Shown: positions 48,760-60,789, counted from the stretch's first letter. The stretch: DNA of 64,000 nt from Dugong dugon (GCA_030035585.1 CM057475.1:7048100-7112099); one strand, 5' to 3'. Translations and numbers: made by a program. Notes: a model not told the origin generated them from the sequence alone.

Positions 48760-51700
48760 ATGAAACCACTAAACTCATACCTATCAATAATTACAATGAA
48801 TGTAAATGGACTAAATGCACCAATAGAGACAGAGAGTGGCAGATTGGAAAAAAAAAACATGATCCATCTATATACTGCCTTCAAGAGACACACCTTAGAG
48901 TTAAAGACACAAACAAACTAAAACTCAAAGGATGGAAAAAAATATATCAAGCAAACAACACTCAAAACAGAGCAGGAGTGGCAATATTAAACTCTGACAA
49001 AATAGACTTTAAAGTAAACTCCACCACAAAGGATAAGGAAAGACACTATATAATGATTAAAGGGTCAATACACCAGGAGGACATAACTATAATAAATATT
49101 TACACACTCAACGACAGGGCTCCAAAATGCATAAAACAAACGCTAACAGCACTGAAGAGATAGACAGCTCCACAACACTAGTAGGAGACTTCAACACACC
49201 ACTTTCGGTGAAGGACACAACATCCAGAAAGAAGCTCAACAAAGACACGGAAGAGCTAAATGCCACAATCAACAAACTTGATATACCGAACGCTCCACCC
49301 AACAGCACCCAAGTATACTTTCTTTTCCAATGCACATGGAACATTCTCCAGAATTGGCCACATATTAGGCCATAAAGCAAGCCTTAACAAAATCCAAAGC
49401 ATTGAAATATTACAAAGCATCTTTTCTGACCATAAAGCCATAAAAGTAGAAATAAACAACAGAAAAAGCAAGGAAAAAAAATCAAATACATGGAAACAGA
49501 ACAATACTTTGTTCAAAATCTACTGGTTTATAGAAGAAATTAAGGATGGAATAAACAAATTCATAGAATCAAATAAGAATGAAAACATATCCTACCAGAA
49601 CCAGTGCTCAGAGGTCAGTTTATAGCAATAAATGCATACACCCAAGAAGAAGGAAGGGCCATAATCAAAACATTAACCCTACAACTGGAACAAGTAGAAA
49701 GAGAGCAGCAAAAGAAGCCCTCGGGCACCAGAAGAAAGGAAATAATAAGAATTAGAGCAGAATTAAATGAAACAGAGAACAGAAAAACAATTGAAAGAAT
49801 TAACAAGACCAAAAGCTTGTTCTTTGAAAAGATCAACAAAATTGATAAACCACTGGCCAAAATGACAAAAGAAAAATAGAAGAGGAAAGCAGATAACCCG
49901 TATAAAAAAAGAGAAGGGTGATACCACAACAGACACAACTGGAAATAAAAGAATCCTAACAGAATACCGTGAAAAACTGTACTCTAATAAATTTGAAAGC
50001 CTAGAGGAAATGGACACATTCCTAGAATCTCACTACCTACCTAAACTAACACAAACAGAGGTAGAACAACTAAATAAACCTATAACAAAAGAAGAGATTG
50101 AAAAGGTAATTAAAAAACTCCCAACAACAACAACAACAACAAAAAACCCTGGCCCAGATGGCTTCACTGGAGAATTCTACCAAACTTTAAGAGAAGAGTT
50201 AACACCACTACTACTAAAGGTATTTCAGAGCATAGAAAAGGATGGAATACTCCCAAACTCATTCTATGAAGCCAGCATAACCCTGATACCAAAACCAAGT
50301 AAAGACACCACAAAAAAAGAAAATTACAGACCAATATCCCTCATGAACATTGATGCAAAAATCCTCAACAATATTCTAGCCAAAAGAATTCAGCAACGTA
50401 TCAAAAAAAATAACTCATCATGATCTACTGTGATTTATACCAGGTATGCAGGGATGGTACAACATTAGAAAAACAATCAATGTAATCCATCACATAAATA
50501 AAACAAAAGACAAGAACCACATGATCTTATCAATTGATGCAGAAAAGGCATTTGACAAAGTCCAATACCCATTCATGATAAAAACTGTCAACAAAATAGG
50601 AATAGAAGGGAAATTCCTCAGCATAATTAAGGGCATTTATACAAAGCCAACAGCCAACATCATCATAAATGGAGAGACTTCGAAAGCATTCCCCTTGAGA
50701 ATGGGAACCAGACAAGGATGCCCTTCATCACCACTCTTATTAAACATTGTGTTGGAGGTTCTAGCCAGAGCAATTAGGCTAGAAAAAGAAATAAAGGCAT
50801 CCAAACTGGTAGAGAAGAAGTCAAACTATCTTTATTTGCAGATGATATGATCTTATACACAGAACACCCCAAAGAATCCACACGAAAACTACTGGAACTA
50901 ACAGAAGATTTCAGCAAAGTTTCAGGATACAAGTGGAATCAGTTGGATTCCACTACACCAACAAAGAGAACCTCGAAGAGGAAATAACCAAATCAATACC
51001 ATTTACAATAGCCACCAAGAAGGCAAAATACTTAGGAATAAATCTAACCAGAGACGTAAAAGACCTATATAATGAAAACTACAAGATAGTACTTCAAGAA
51101 ACCAAAAGAGACCTACATAAGTGGAAAAACATACCTTGCTCATGGATAGGAAGACTCAACATTGTGAAAATGTCGATTCTACCCAAAATGATCTACAGAC
51201 ACAATGCAATCCCAATCCAAATTCCAACAGCATTTTTAAATGAGATGGAGAAACAAATCACCAACTTCATGTGGAAAGGGATAAGGCCCTGGATAAGTAA
51301 AGCATTACTGAAGAAGAACAAAGTGGGAGGCCTCACACTATCTGATTTTAGAACCTATTATACCGCCACAGTAGTCAAAACAGCCTAGTATTGGTACAGC
51401 AACAGATACGTAGACCAATGGAACAGAATTGAGAATCTAGACATAAATTCATCCACCTATGAGCAGATGATATTTGAGAAAGGCCCAAAGTCCGTTAACT
51501 AGGGAAAAGACAGTCTCTTTAACAAATGGTGCTGGCATAACTGGATATCCATCTGCAAAAAACTGAAACAAGACCCATACCTCACACCACGCACAAAAAC
51601 TAACTCAAAATGGATGAAAGACTTAAATATAAAATCTAAAACGATAAAGATCATGGAAGAAAAAATAGGGATGATGCTAGGAGCCCTAATAAGTGGCATA

Positions 51701-52540
51701 AAGACAATACGAACCATAAGTAACAATGCACAAGCACCAGAAGACAGACTAGATAACCGGGAGCTCCCAAAATCAAACACCAATGCTCATCAACAGACTT
51801 CACCAAAAGAGTCAAAAGACAACCTACAGACTGAGAAAAAGTTTTTGACTATGACAAATCCAATCTGCATCTAATCTCTAAAATCTACAAGATACTGCAA
51901 AACCTCAACAACAAAAAGACAACCCAATTAAAAAATGGGCAAAGGATATGAACAGGCACTTCGCCAAAGAAGATATTCAGGCAGCTAACAGACACATGAA
52001 GAAATGCTCACTATCATTAGCCATTAGAGAAATGCAGATCAAAATATAATTAGATATCATCTCACCCCAACGAGGCTAGTATTAATCCAAAAAACACAAA
52101 ATAATAAATGCTGGAGAGGTTGTGGAGAGACTGGCACACTTATACACTGTTGGTAGGAATGTAAAATGGTACAACCACTTTGGAAACTGATTTGGCGCTT
52201 CCTTAAAAAGCTAGAAATAGAATACCATAGGATCCAACTATCCTGCTCCTTGGAATATAGCCTAGAGAAATAAGAGCCATCTCACAAATAGATACATGCA
52301 CATTCATGTTCACTGCAGCACTGTTCACAATAGCAAAACGATGGAAATAACCTAGGTGCCCATCAACAGACAAACCGATAAAGAAATTATGGTATCTCCA
52401 CATAATGGAATAGTATACAACAATAAAGAACAACAATGAAGCTGTGAAACATCTTATGGAAGAAGCTGGAGGGCATTATGCTGAGTGAATTTAGTCAGTC
52501 ACAGAAGGACAAATATTGTATAAGACCACTATTATAAGAA
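48760..52540 (+). pseudogene. L1 ORF2 relic (endonuclease and reverse transcriptase)
   Basis: It begins with an endonuclease segment (TMNVNGLNAPIE near 48797). Endonuclease pieces continue to about 49500 (GDFNTPLS, SDHKAIKVEINNRKSK). The RT domain spans 50010-50850 with [39 protein letters not shown] and [14 protein letters not shown]. The FADD catalytic motif is intact at codon level (50835-50846) but in a shifted frame. C-terminal scraps continue to about 52540. Many stops and at least several frameshifts make it nonfunctional. Confidence 0.88.
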
Positions 52541-53541
52541 CTCAAGAAAGGGTTTAAACACAGAAGAAAGTATTCTTTGATGGTTATGAGGGTGGGGAGG
52601 GAGGGTGAGGGTTATTTACTAACTAGATAGTAGATAAGAATCATCTTAGGTGAAGGGAAGGACAGCACACACTACAGGGGAAGTCAGCACAACTGGACTA
52701 AACCAAAGCTAAGAAGTTTCCTGAATACAATCAAACACTTTGAGGGACAGAGTAGCAGGGGTAGGGTTCTGGGGACCATGTTTCAGGGGACATCCAGGTC
52801 ACTTGGCAAAGCAAAGCTTATTAAGAAAATGTTCTGCATCCTACTTTGGTGAGTGATGTCTGGTGTCTTATAAGCTTGCAAGTGGCCGTCTAAGATGCAT
52901 CAACTGGTCCCAACCACCTGGAGTAAAGGAGTATGAAGAACACCAAACACAAGAAAAGTATTAGCCCAAGAGACAGAAAGGGCCACATAAACCAGAGACT
53001 TCATCAGCCTGAGACCAGAAGAACTAGATGGTGCCCGGCTACCACCAATGACCACCCTTCACAGGGAACACAACAGAGAGTCCCGGATGGAGCAGGAGAA
53101 AGGTGGGGTGCAGAATTCAAATTCTAGTAAGACCAGACTTAATGGTCTGACTGAGACTGGAGGTACCCCAGAAAGCACAGCCCCTGGATTCTCTATCAGT
53201 TCAGAACTAAAACAATTTCCAAGGCCAGCTCTTCAGACAGTTATTGGACTGGACTGTGGGACATAAAGTGATACTCGTGAAGAGCGTGCCTCTTAGCTCA
53301 AGTAGATACAAGAGACTAAACAGGCAGCTTCTGTCCAGATGTGAGATGGGAAGGCAAAGAGGGTTAGGAGCTGGGTGAATGGATACGGGAAATCAGGGGT
53401 AGAAAGGAGGAGTGTGTTGTCACAGTATGGGGAGAGCAATTAGGGTGGCCTAACAATGTATGTATAAATTTTTGTGTGGCAGACTAACTTGAAATGTAAA
53501 CTTCATTTAAACTACAACAATAAACAAACAAAAAAGTTCAG

Positions 53542-55029
53542 GCCAGGAGGGCTTCTCTCCTGGAACATAGGGAGGAAAGATAATGAGCCTCCCCAAAAGC
53601 CCGTGTTCAGCATGGTGTTGGGCAGCATGGAGCCCGAGACTGGAGCAGGCATGCCAAGGGTGGCGGCCAGCACACGTGGGAGAGAGTAGCGGAGACTCCG
53701 AGCCCCCAAAGGGATGTGCAACACTGCTGGAAGACAGTGACCCCAACAAAGCTTCATGCCCAGAGTCAGGGACATTGTAGGAGAGGCCAGCAAGAACCGA
53801 GGATGCCCCAGCCAGACACATTTTCCCAGATGTGAGAATGACCCCCCATGGGAAGAAGGGGAGAGGAGGCAAAAGGAAGAATCATGAACTCAACTAAATA
53901 TTTACCCCACAGAGAGCAATTTATACACAGAAAGGAACTGAAATGCCTTGAAGAGTAAGATGAAGTTTTTCTCCATCAGTTGGGGCTTGAGAAATAAAAC
54001 TGAGTTCAGTTATAGACAGCCACATTTCTGAACAGCTGGGTTACATAGTGATTTTAAATTACATCCACTGCCACAAAAATTCTGATAACCAGCCCTTTTA
54101 GGACTGGAGAAACGAAGGACATCCCAAGCAGCCCAGCCCTCAAGAAGCCTGCTTGTTGCCCACAGACCCAGCCAGCCAAGAGCAGAGAGAGCTCGCCTAA
54201 GGTGCCAGGGAGTGGGTGGTGAAACTGTGTTTCCTCTCCTCCACCACCCCAGGTCAGAGTGCAGTCTCCACTGCCTAGCCTACAGGAAATCCATGGGGCT
54301 CTGTGCCACGTTTCTGGGGAGGCCGACAGATCTGCATCACACGAGCTAGGAGGACTTCTCCCATCAGCGAGTGAGCGGGGTTGGCCCAGCACTGCAGTGT
54401 TCAGAGCCTGGACTCATGCACTAAGCAGGCTGGTCAAGGCTAGGCAGAGCGCAACGTACCCTGAGGGACTCGCCCCTACACAGCGACCTCAAGGATATGG
54501 ACTCAGGCCCTTCACAGCCCCTCCTGCCCTTTCCAGAATAACCCTCTCAGGCTCCCAGCTCTGGATTACCAAAGCCACTTGAAATACAAAGTGTGACTTT
54601 GGTTCTGGATACTTCTGCCTGGATGCTTTAATTCAAATCTGCTCCTGGTGGAGGCCCCTTTTCCATCACTAATGCATCTTCCTGAGCCTAAGATGAACTT
54701 CCCCTAAACTACTCTGACTCCCTATGGGCCATGGCGATAATTCTAGCTTCTATTCTTGGCTTAGATCAAACAGCATCCCAAGTCAAGGTTCTGGAGGCAG
54801 TGACACCAACAACTCCTCTGTGAGCCTGTGGCCCATGCTTACCTGAGCCACAACAGCATCCCTGTAGCTTAGCTCTACAGCTGATTGATTTCTCTCCCTA
54901 GAAGGCTGCAAGGGAGCTCCCTGGGGCACAGACGTTTGCTCCTGGCCCTCTATTCACATCTTCCCCCAAGCTCTATACATGTTTTCACTGAGTATGTGTT
55001 GTTTTTATCCCCATGTTATAAATGAGGAA
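53542..55029. other. WDFY4 intron, nothing recognised
   Basis: This contains overlapping plus and minus frames at 53507-53872 and 54054-54582 without domain signatures or splice support. Confidence 0.45.
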
Positions 55030-55446
55030 CCACCACTTCTCTGTCAGTTTGTCATACTGTGGTGGCTTATGTGTTGCTATGAGGCTGGAAGCTATGCCAC
55101 CAGTATTTCCAGTATAAGAAGGATCACCCAGGATCAGCATAGCTTCCAGACAAAGACAAACTAGAAAGAAAGGCCTGGCAATCTGCTTCTGAAAATCAGC
55201 CAATAAAAACCTTATGGATCACAACAGAACACTGTCCGACTTGTTTGCTTTGGACTTGTCATCAGAAGGGATCAGTTGCTAGAGGAAGGCATGTTTGGTA
55301 CAGTAGAGGGCCTTGGTGAGATGGACTGACGCAGTAGCTACAATGACGGACTTAAACGTGCCGGTGATCGTGACCATAATGCAGCACCAGGCAATGTTTT
55401 GTTCTGTTGTTCATAAGGGCGGCCTGAGTCAAAGTCAACATGGCAG
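55030..55446 (+). mobile_element. Internally deleted, nonautonomous RTE derivative
   Basis: The left part (CTGTCAGTTTGTCATACTGT, GGAAGCTATGCCACC, GAAAGAAAGGCCTGG) matches the 5' end of the RTE family. At about 55241 it jumps to the 3' end (TTTGGACTTGTCATCAGAAG, GAGATGGACTGACGCAGTAG). The whole coding region between is absent. It ends in a tetranucleotide tract. Confidence 0.82.
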
Positions 55447-55545
55447 CTATCTATCTGTCCGTCTGTCCGTCTATCCATCCTTTATCTACCTATCTATTCT
55501 TTCTATCTATCTGTCTATCTGTCCTTCTGTATATCTATCTCGATA
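55447..55545 (+). repeat. CTAT/CTGT microsatellite
   Basis: Imperfect CTAT, CTGT and CCGT units follow the RTE derivative and may have grown from its 3' tail. Confidence 0.9.
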
Positions 55546-55549
55546 AATG

Positions 55550-55690
55550 TGGAAACTGCAACCCAGATAGAGGTGGCTTTTCCAAGGTCAGACGATTATG
55601 AAGAGGTGGAACTAGCATTCAAACCCAGGCCTCCTGACTTTAGAACCCAAGCTCTTTCAATGACAACGCATTTTACCCCCTGAGGTTGAG
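55550..55690 (-). mobile_element. MIR SINE
   Basis: TCCAAGGTCAGACGATTATG, GAGGTGGAACTAGCATTCAA and ACCCAGGCCTCCTGAC are the MIR core read from the opposite strand. Confidence 0.7.
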
Positions 55691-55992
55691 AGGCTTCCTA
55701 GCTAGGACTCTGTAACACTGATAGCATGAAGAAGAATGCTCTGGAAAATAGTAAGGGGCTTTATGATGGAAGACTGCCATTTTCTCCTGCTGTGCTCTTG
55801 GAGCAGAAGCCTGCTGCCCACCCATTAGGGACTGAGTAAATATAAAGGGCAGGAATTGTTAGGCAGGCCCAAATCCTCAGAAAGCCTAATTATACACATT
55901 ATTCACCGATGTAACTCCAATTTGGGGTTCTCTTATGTAGCATTATTCACACAACTGTCTCTTCCATACGGTGTTGGTCTCTTTGCCAACAC

Positions 55993-56160
55993 TACATCCT
56001 ATAGGGTTGGTGGTTCAAACCTAGAAGCTGCTCTGCTGGAGAAAGAGTGGCAGTTGGCTTCCATAAAGATTTACAGCCTTGGAAACCCTATGGGGCAGTT
56101 CTACTCTGTCCTAGAGTGTTGCTATGACTCGATGGCAATGGGTGTGGTTTGGTTTTGGTT
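55993..56160 (+). mobile_element. AfroSINE, 5'-truncated
   Basis: GGTTGGTGGTTCAAACC, GATTTACAGCCTTGG, GGCAGTTCTACTCTGTCC and a GGTTTGGTTTTGG end. The usual GAGTCGGAATCGAC is reduced to GACTCGATGGCAATG. Confidence 0.87.
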
Positions 56161-56719
56161 ATATCCTTTGATTTTACTTTCATGTTCTCAGCAATAAATC
56201 TGAATTCAGGCCCCCAAGATTAATGGGTAGAAAGGGGCAGCTGATGCATGTTCTTCTTAAGATCAAGCTGTGGCCATAGTTCATAGCGTGTGCTCACAGT
56301 TCTTTTGCATGACAGTTAGCACAATACATGCAAATTGTCCAGGGTTGTCATAATATAACTTTCAATATTCTTAACTAGGGAAACCACAGTGTGTTAAACG
56401 ATAATTGTGATATTGGCTGACATAGTCTTTGATGGTAGAAATAGCTTTCAGAATAAAATATACTTTGATATGCCTCACATTTGAAGTTATCCAGTTATTG
56501 CCAGAATTTATATCTGAAATCATTCACTCGATCGTAAACTCTTTACCAGACTCAGCCAACAACTGATTCATCTCTTTGCATCTATGGAGTCTAGCAAAGT
56601 GCCTGGCACAGGACAGACTTTCAACAAATATTTACCTAGTTGAATTAAATAGAGAAATGATGCCTTAAAACTGCTGATTGACTTGGAGGAAATAATCGGA
56701 TTAAAAGTTGTCTCTCAAA
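56161..56719. other. WDFY4 intron, nothing recognised
   Basis: A short piece near 56590-56630 (GTGCCTGGCACAGGACAGAC) resembles an MIR or L2 end. The rest is unassigned. Confidence 0.4.
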
Positions 56720-56858
56720 TCCAAGGTCAAGAAAGGAGAGTGTTGACACGTCATGGGGTTGTTAACCATTGTCATAAAACAATATGTGTACTGAGTGTTT
56801 AATGAGAAACTATTTTTCTGTAAACCTTCATCTAAAGTACAAAAAAAAAAAAAAAAAA
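56720..56858 (+). mobile_element. L1 3' UTR fragment with poly(A)
   Basis: GAGAGTGTTGACACGTCATG, AACAATATGTGTACTGAG and CTTCATCTAAAGTACA then an 18-base A run. This matches the 3' UTR tails at 58366-59568 and 63308-63687. TCTCAAA on both sides may be a short target duplication. Confidence 0.85.
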
Positions 56859-56866
56859 GTCTCAAA

Positions 56867-58060
56867 AAGAGCCAGGGGAATGGTTTGAGTCCAAACAAGG
56901 AAATCAAATGCTCTACCTGTGAGCTTGACTGCCACAACCAGCCCCTAGTCAGCCAAGAAGAGATTCCACTATGAGCAAAATCTAACCTACTCAGACGCTT
57001 TTAGTTTCTGAGCAAAGTTCCAAAGTACACAGATCCAATCACTGATGGAGTTGCATTTTTCTTGAGTTTTGCTTGGGATATTTTTATGGTACATCAGAGA
57101 GCTTCCTTCAAGAGCTAATGTTCCACTGTACTCAGTTTGATGGCAGTCGTTTAGAGAACCATTTCAGGGTTGACTTAGCTCTATTTTTAACAGGCTTATT
57201 TATACATCTGCCTTAGTCTCCATGGTCAAAATCGGACTTATTCCCCATTGATCTGACATGATCTAATAGCCCATCTCTGAGAACCACATGAGAGCCAGCA
57301 GTTTCTTAGGGCAGGAGATAAGGCCCAGGACAGAAGGCACTGTCTGGTTAACAAACCCTTCTTTGAGGCCTGGTGACTAAAATTACCTATGCCTTTCCCA
57401 AGTGATATTCCAGGGTAGTAATTTGTTTTCTCACTATGCCCCTATACTTGCACTCTGGAAAAGTACATTCCAGACAGGAAGTCCCCTTTGTCATTACACA
57501 TCAAGGGAGTACGAAGTACGCACAACCTGACAACTGGCCTTCTGTGATTAGATGCACCTCATAAACACAATTACCTAATCAATAAGATTCTGTCTAACAC
57601 TAACACAACATAAACAGAGGTGAAGAGTGAAGCAATAGATCATACAAGGCATCCCACGGGCACGCCATGCACGCAGGTACAGTAGAAGGCTTTCATCCTC
57701 GCTCCGAAAGGCAAGTCTGCAGACCCATTGTCCATATTGATCAGTGTCAATAAAACATGAGCAACAAGATGGGGTGTGTTTGCCAAGTATTAATTACGAT
57801 CCTCCCGTCCTGGAAAAGCACAGAAGACGCACAGCAATTGGTGAATGTTCGGTATGAATAAAAGATGGAAATTAGCAGAATGGAAAATTCCCAGCATTCT
57901 AAAACAAATCTAAACCAAAGGAGGGTGATCTGACATCCACTTTTCCACACTCCTTCAACTCTCGCTTCCTGACGTAGGTTGGAAATGATATGACAGTTGA
58001 GAGCTGAAATTCTTAGTTATTAGCAGGTAAGACTTTGGTTCTTCTCTCAATGGTCTACAA
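56867..58060. other. WDFY4 intron, nothing recognised
   Basis: No repeat or exon recognised. Confidence 0.45.
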
Positions 58061-58112
58061 CAGTGGTTCTCAGGGTATGGCCGGACCACTAGCATCAGCA
58101 TCAGCATCAGCT

Positions 58113-58274
58113 AACCAACCAGCCAATCCATTGCCATCGAGTTGGTTCCGACTCATAGTGACCCTACAGGACACAGCAGAACTGCCCCACAGGGCTTCCA
58201 AGGAGTATTTGAATTTGAACAGCTGACCTTTCGGTTAGCAGCTGAGCTCTTAACTACTGCACTACCAGGGCTCC
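58113..58274 (-). mobile_element. AfroSINE inside MER5A
   Basis: Minus-strand SINE bounded by a perfect 11-base duplication CAGCATCAGCT at 58102-58112 and 58275-58285. Head CTGGTAGTGCAGTAGTTAAG and tail GGAACCAACTCGATGGC on the minus strand. Confidence 0.93.
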
Positions 58275-58365
58275 CAGCATCAGCTAGAAACTTGCTTAAA
58301 TCTCAGGCCTCACCCCAGGCCTACTGAGTTAGAGATGAGGGTGGTGTGGTCCAGTAATCTCTGTT

Positions 58366-59568
58366 TTTTTGTTTTTTTGATTGTACTTCAGGTGAAGGCT
58401 TACAGAACGAATAGTTTCTCATGAAATAGTAGTACACATATTGTTTTATGACATCAGTTAACAACCCCACAACATGTCAACCCTCTCCCTTCTCGAACAT
58501 TTTTTTTTTTTTTTTTGGTGAAAATATACATAGCCAAAGATACGCCATTTCAAAAATTTCTACATGCACAGTTCAGTGACATTGACTACACTCTTCCAAT
58601 TGTGCTGCTATTCTCACTTTAGATGAAGGCTTACAGAACAAAATAGTTTCTCATTTAACAGTTAGTACACATGTTGCCCTATGACAATGGTCAACAACCT
58701 CACAACACATCAACACTATCCTTACTCAACCTTGGGCTCCCTATCACCAGCTTTCCTGTCCCCTTCTGCCTTCTGGCCCTTGTCCCTGGACTGCTGTGCC
58801 TCATCAGTCCCATTTGGTTCTATGGTGCTGTCCGCTCCCCAGCTGAACCGTGAACCTCGGAAGTGACTTCACCACTGAGCTAAAAGAGTGTCTGGGGGCC
58901 ATACTCTCAGGGTTTCTCCAGTCTCCTTTAGGCCAGTAAATTTGGTGTTTTTTTTTTTTTTTTGTGAGTTAGAATTTTGTTCTACATCCTTCTCCAGCTC
59001 TGTTCAGAACCCTCTGTTGTGATACTGGTCAGAGCAGTCAGTGGTGGTAGCCAGGCACCATCTAGCTGTACTGGACTCAGTCTGGTGGAGGCCTTAGTAG
59101 CTGTGGTCCATTAGTCCTTTGGACTAATCTTTTCCTTGTATCCTGTTCTCTTCATTCTCGCTTGCTCCCGAAGGGATGAGACCAGTGGAGTATCTTAGAC
59201 GGCCACTCACAGGCTTTTAAGACCCCGGATGCTACTCACCAAGGTAGAATGTAGAACATTGTCTTTCTAAACTGTGTTATGCCAATTGAGCTAGATGTTC
59301 CCTGAGACCACGGTCCCCACAGCCCTCCACCCAGCAATTCAGTCCCTCAGGGAGTTTAGATGGGTCTATCGAGCTTCCATGACCTTTCCTTGTACAACTT
59401 GTGCTGGTTTCCCCTGTACTGTGTACTGTCTCACCCTTCACCCAAGATACCACTTATCTATTGCCTATCTAGTATTTCCCCCCCACCCCTCCCATCCCTG
59501 GTAACCAACAAAGATTGTTACATTTTATGTGTGAACTTTTTCATGGGTTTTTACAATACAATATTTGT
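58366..59568 (-). mobile_element. L1 3' UTR, antisense, inside MER5A
   Basis: Bounded by a perfect 13-base duplication AGTAATCTCTGTT at 58353-58365 and 59569-59581. The element reads on the minus strand, with its T-rich (poly-A complement) end at the left. The tail motif TACTTCAGGTGAAGGCTTACAG near 58385 appears again in modified form near 58615, suggesting a partial internal repeat or rearrangement. T runs lie at 58500-58518 and 58951-58967. No ORF2 is included. Confidence 0.9.
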
Positions 59569-59595
59569 AGTAATCTCTGTTAACAAGCCCTCGAG

Positions 59596-60739
59596 CAGTG
59601 GCGTCACTAAGGTTGGCATCGCCCAGTGCAGTAACTAGTGGTGTCACCCCCCCATGCTAATTACCACAATAGCGTAGGTAAAACACCAGAAAATTTGACA
59701 AAATCAGCAACTATAAAAACACCAGCAATGCATAACATAGTTCATAAAGAAAATGCTCTATATGCTACTTTGGTGAGTAGTACACAGTGCTGGTCCCATC
59801 CTGTCTGAAGCAAAGGAGAATGAAGAAAATAAAAGACACAAAGAAAAGACTAATGGACCACATGTACCATAGCCTCCACCAGCCTGAGCCCAGAAGAACT
59901 AGATGGCTCAGTTACCACCACCGACCACTCTGAGAAGGATAGCTATAGAGGGTCCTGGACAGAGCAGGAGAAAAATGTAGACCAAAATTCAAATTCACAA
60001 AAAAAGACCAGACTTATGAGTCTGACAGAGACTGGAGGAACCCCAAGACTATGCCCCCAGACACCCTGCTAACTCAGAATTGAAGGCACTCCCAAAGTCC
60101 ACCTTTCAGCCAAAGATTAGACAAGCCTATAAAACAAACAATAACACGCGTGAGGAACATGCTTCTTAGTTCAATCAAGTGTACAAGCCCAAAATCAAAA
60201 CTGAGAAGGCTAGGAAGTAATAGAAACACTGGACAAATGGATACGGGAAACCTGGGGTAGAAATGGGGAGAGTGTTGACACATTTCCCAAGGATTGCAAT
60301 CAATGTCACAAAACAATTGGTGTATAAATTTGTGAATGAGAAAAAACTTCCTCTGTAAACTTTCGCCTAAAACACAATCAATGAAAAAAAGCAGTGGCAG
60401 CAACAAAAACAGCACGTGCTTGTAGCGTGCAGACGAAACCACGTGATTCGAAGCGTCTTTGTAACTGGATAATAATGACAGCTCTGACTGGAGCACATTA
60501 GAAAGTTCAAAAAGTAAATTAGCATTATGTTTTAGCCTTGTAGGTATATTGATACATGTAAGCTGGGCTTACAAAAAATGTTTTTGTTGTTATAACTACA
60601 GGAATATTTTTATGAAAAATAATAAATTTCTGCTGAAACACTGCACAAAAATTTTACAGACAGTCATTTGGTGTCACCCCCTCTGGCACTGTCACCAAGT
60701 ATGGTCTGTACCCCCGACACCCCCCTAGTGACATCACTG
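59596..60739. mobile_element. hAT-like DNA transposon inside MER5A, itself carrying an L1
   Basis: The left end CAGTGGCGTCACTA and the complement of the right end, CAGTGATGTCACTA, are 14-base inverted repeats with two differences. Flanking 8-base duplications are CCCTCGAG (59588-59595) and CCCTCCAG (60740-60747), the length expected for hAT. After removing the L1 at 59742-60390 about 0.5 kb remains, with no transposase, so it is nonautonomous. I do not know its family name. Confidence 0.82.
59742..60390 (+). mobile_element. L1 3' end nested in the hAT element
   Basis: AAAGAAAATGCTCTATATGC, CAGCCTGAGCCCAGAAGAAC, ATGGATACGGGAAACCTGGG and CAATTGGTGTATAAATTTG parallel the 3' UTR of the full-length L1 at about 52820-53480. 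It ends in a short A run at 60384-60390. A clear target duplication was not found. Confidence 0.85.
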
Positions 60740-60789
60740 CCCTCCAGGGATTCTGACAGAAGCTAGCAGGAGAGCCACTGAGTTAGGAG

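Larger units (their letters stand above)
45993..53532 (+). mobile_element. Near full-length L1 LINE with target-site duplication
   Basis: A 7.5 kb L1 flanked by AAAGTTCAG at 45984-45992 and 53533-53541. The 5' end (GTGGGGACAAGATGGTAGAG) is the start of an L1 5' UTR. ORF1 (about 47355-48343), ORF2 (about 48760-52540) and a 1 kb 3' UTR follow, ending in a short A-rich tail. Both frames are broken by stops and frameshifts, so it is inactive. It lies in the same direction as LRRC18 and opposite to WDFY4, in the 17.6 kb intron. Confidence 0.93.
58061..60780 (+). mobile_element. MER5A-type hAT remnant in four pieces
   Basis: The pieces are 58061-58112 (CAGTGGTTCTCAGG, GCATCAGCATCAG), 58275-58365 (GAAACTTGCTTAAATCTC, CCCAGGCCTACTGAGTTAGA), 59569-59595 (AACAAGCCCTC) and 60740-60780 (CAGGGATTCTGACAGAAGC, GAGAGCCACTG). 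Joined end to end they give the about 190-base order of MER5A with its CAGTGG terminal repeat at both ends. Three later insertions separate them. Confidence 0.85.

Noticed and set aside
55010-55035. Match ATGTTATAAATGAGGAACCAC also at 61155-61175 as a duplication
   Set aside because: Short and MIR-like (ATTTTACAGATGAGGAAAC type), so shared repeat ancestry or chance is enough.
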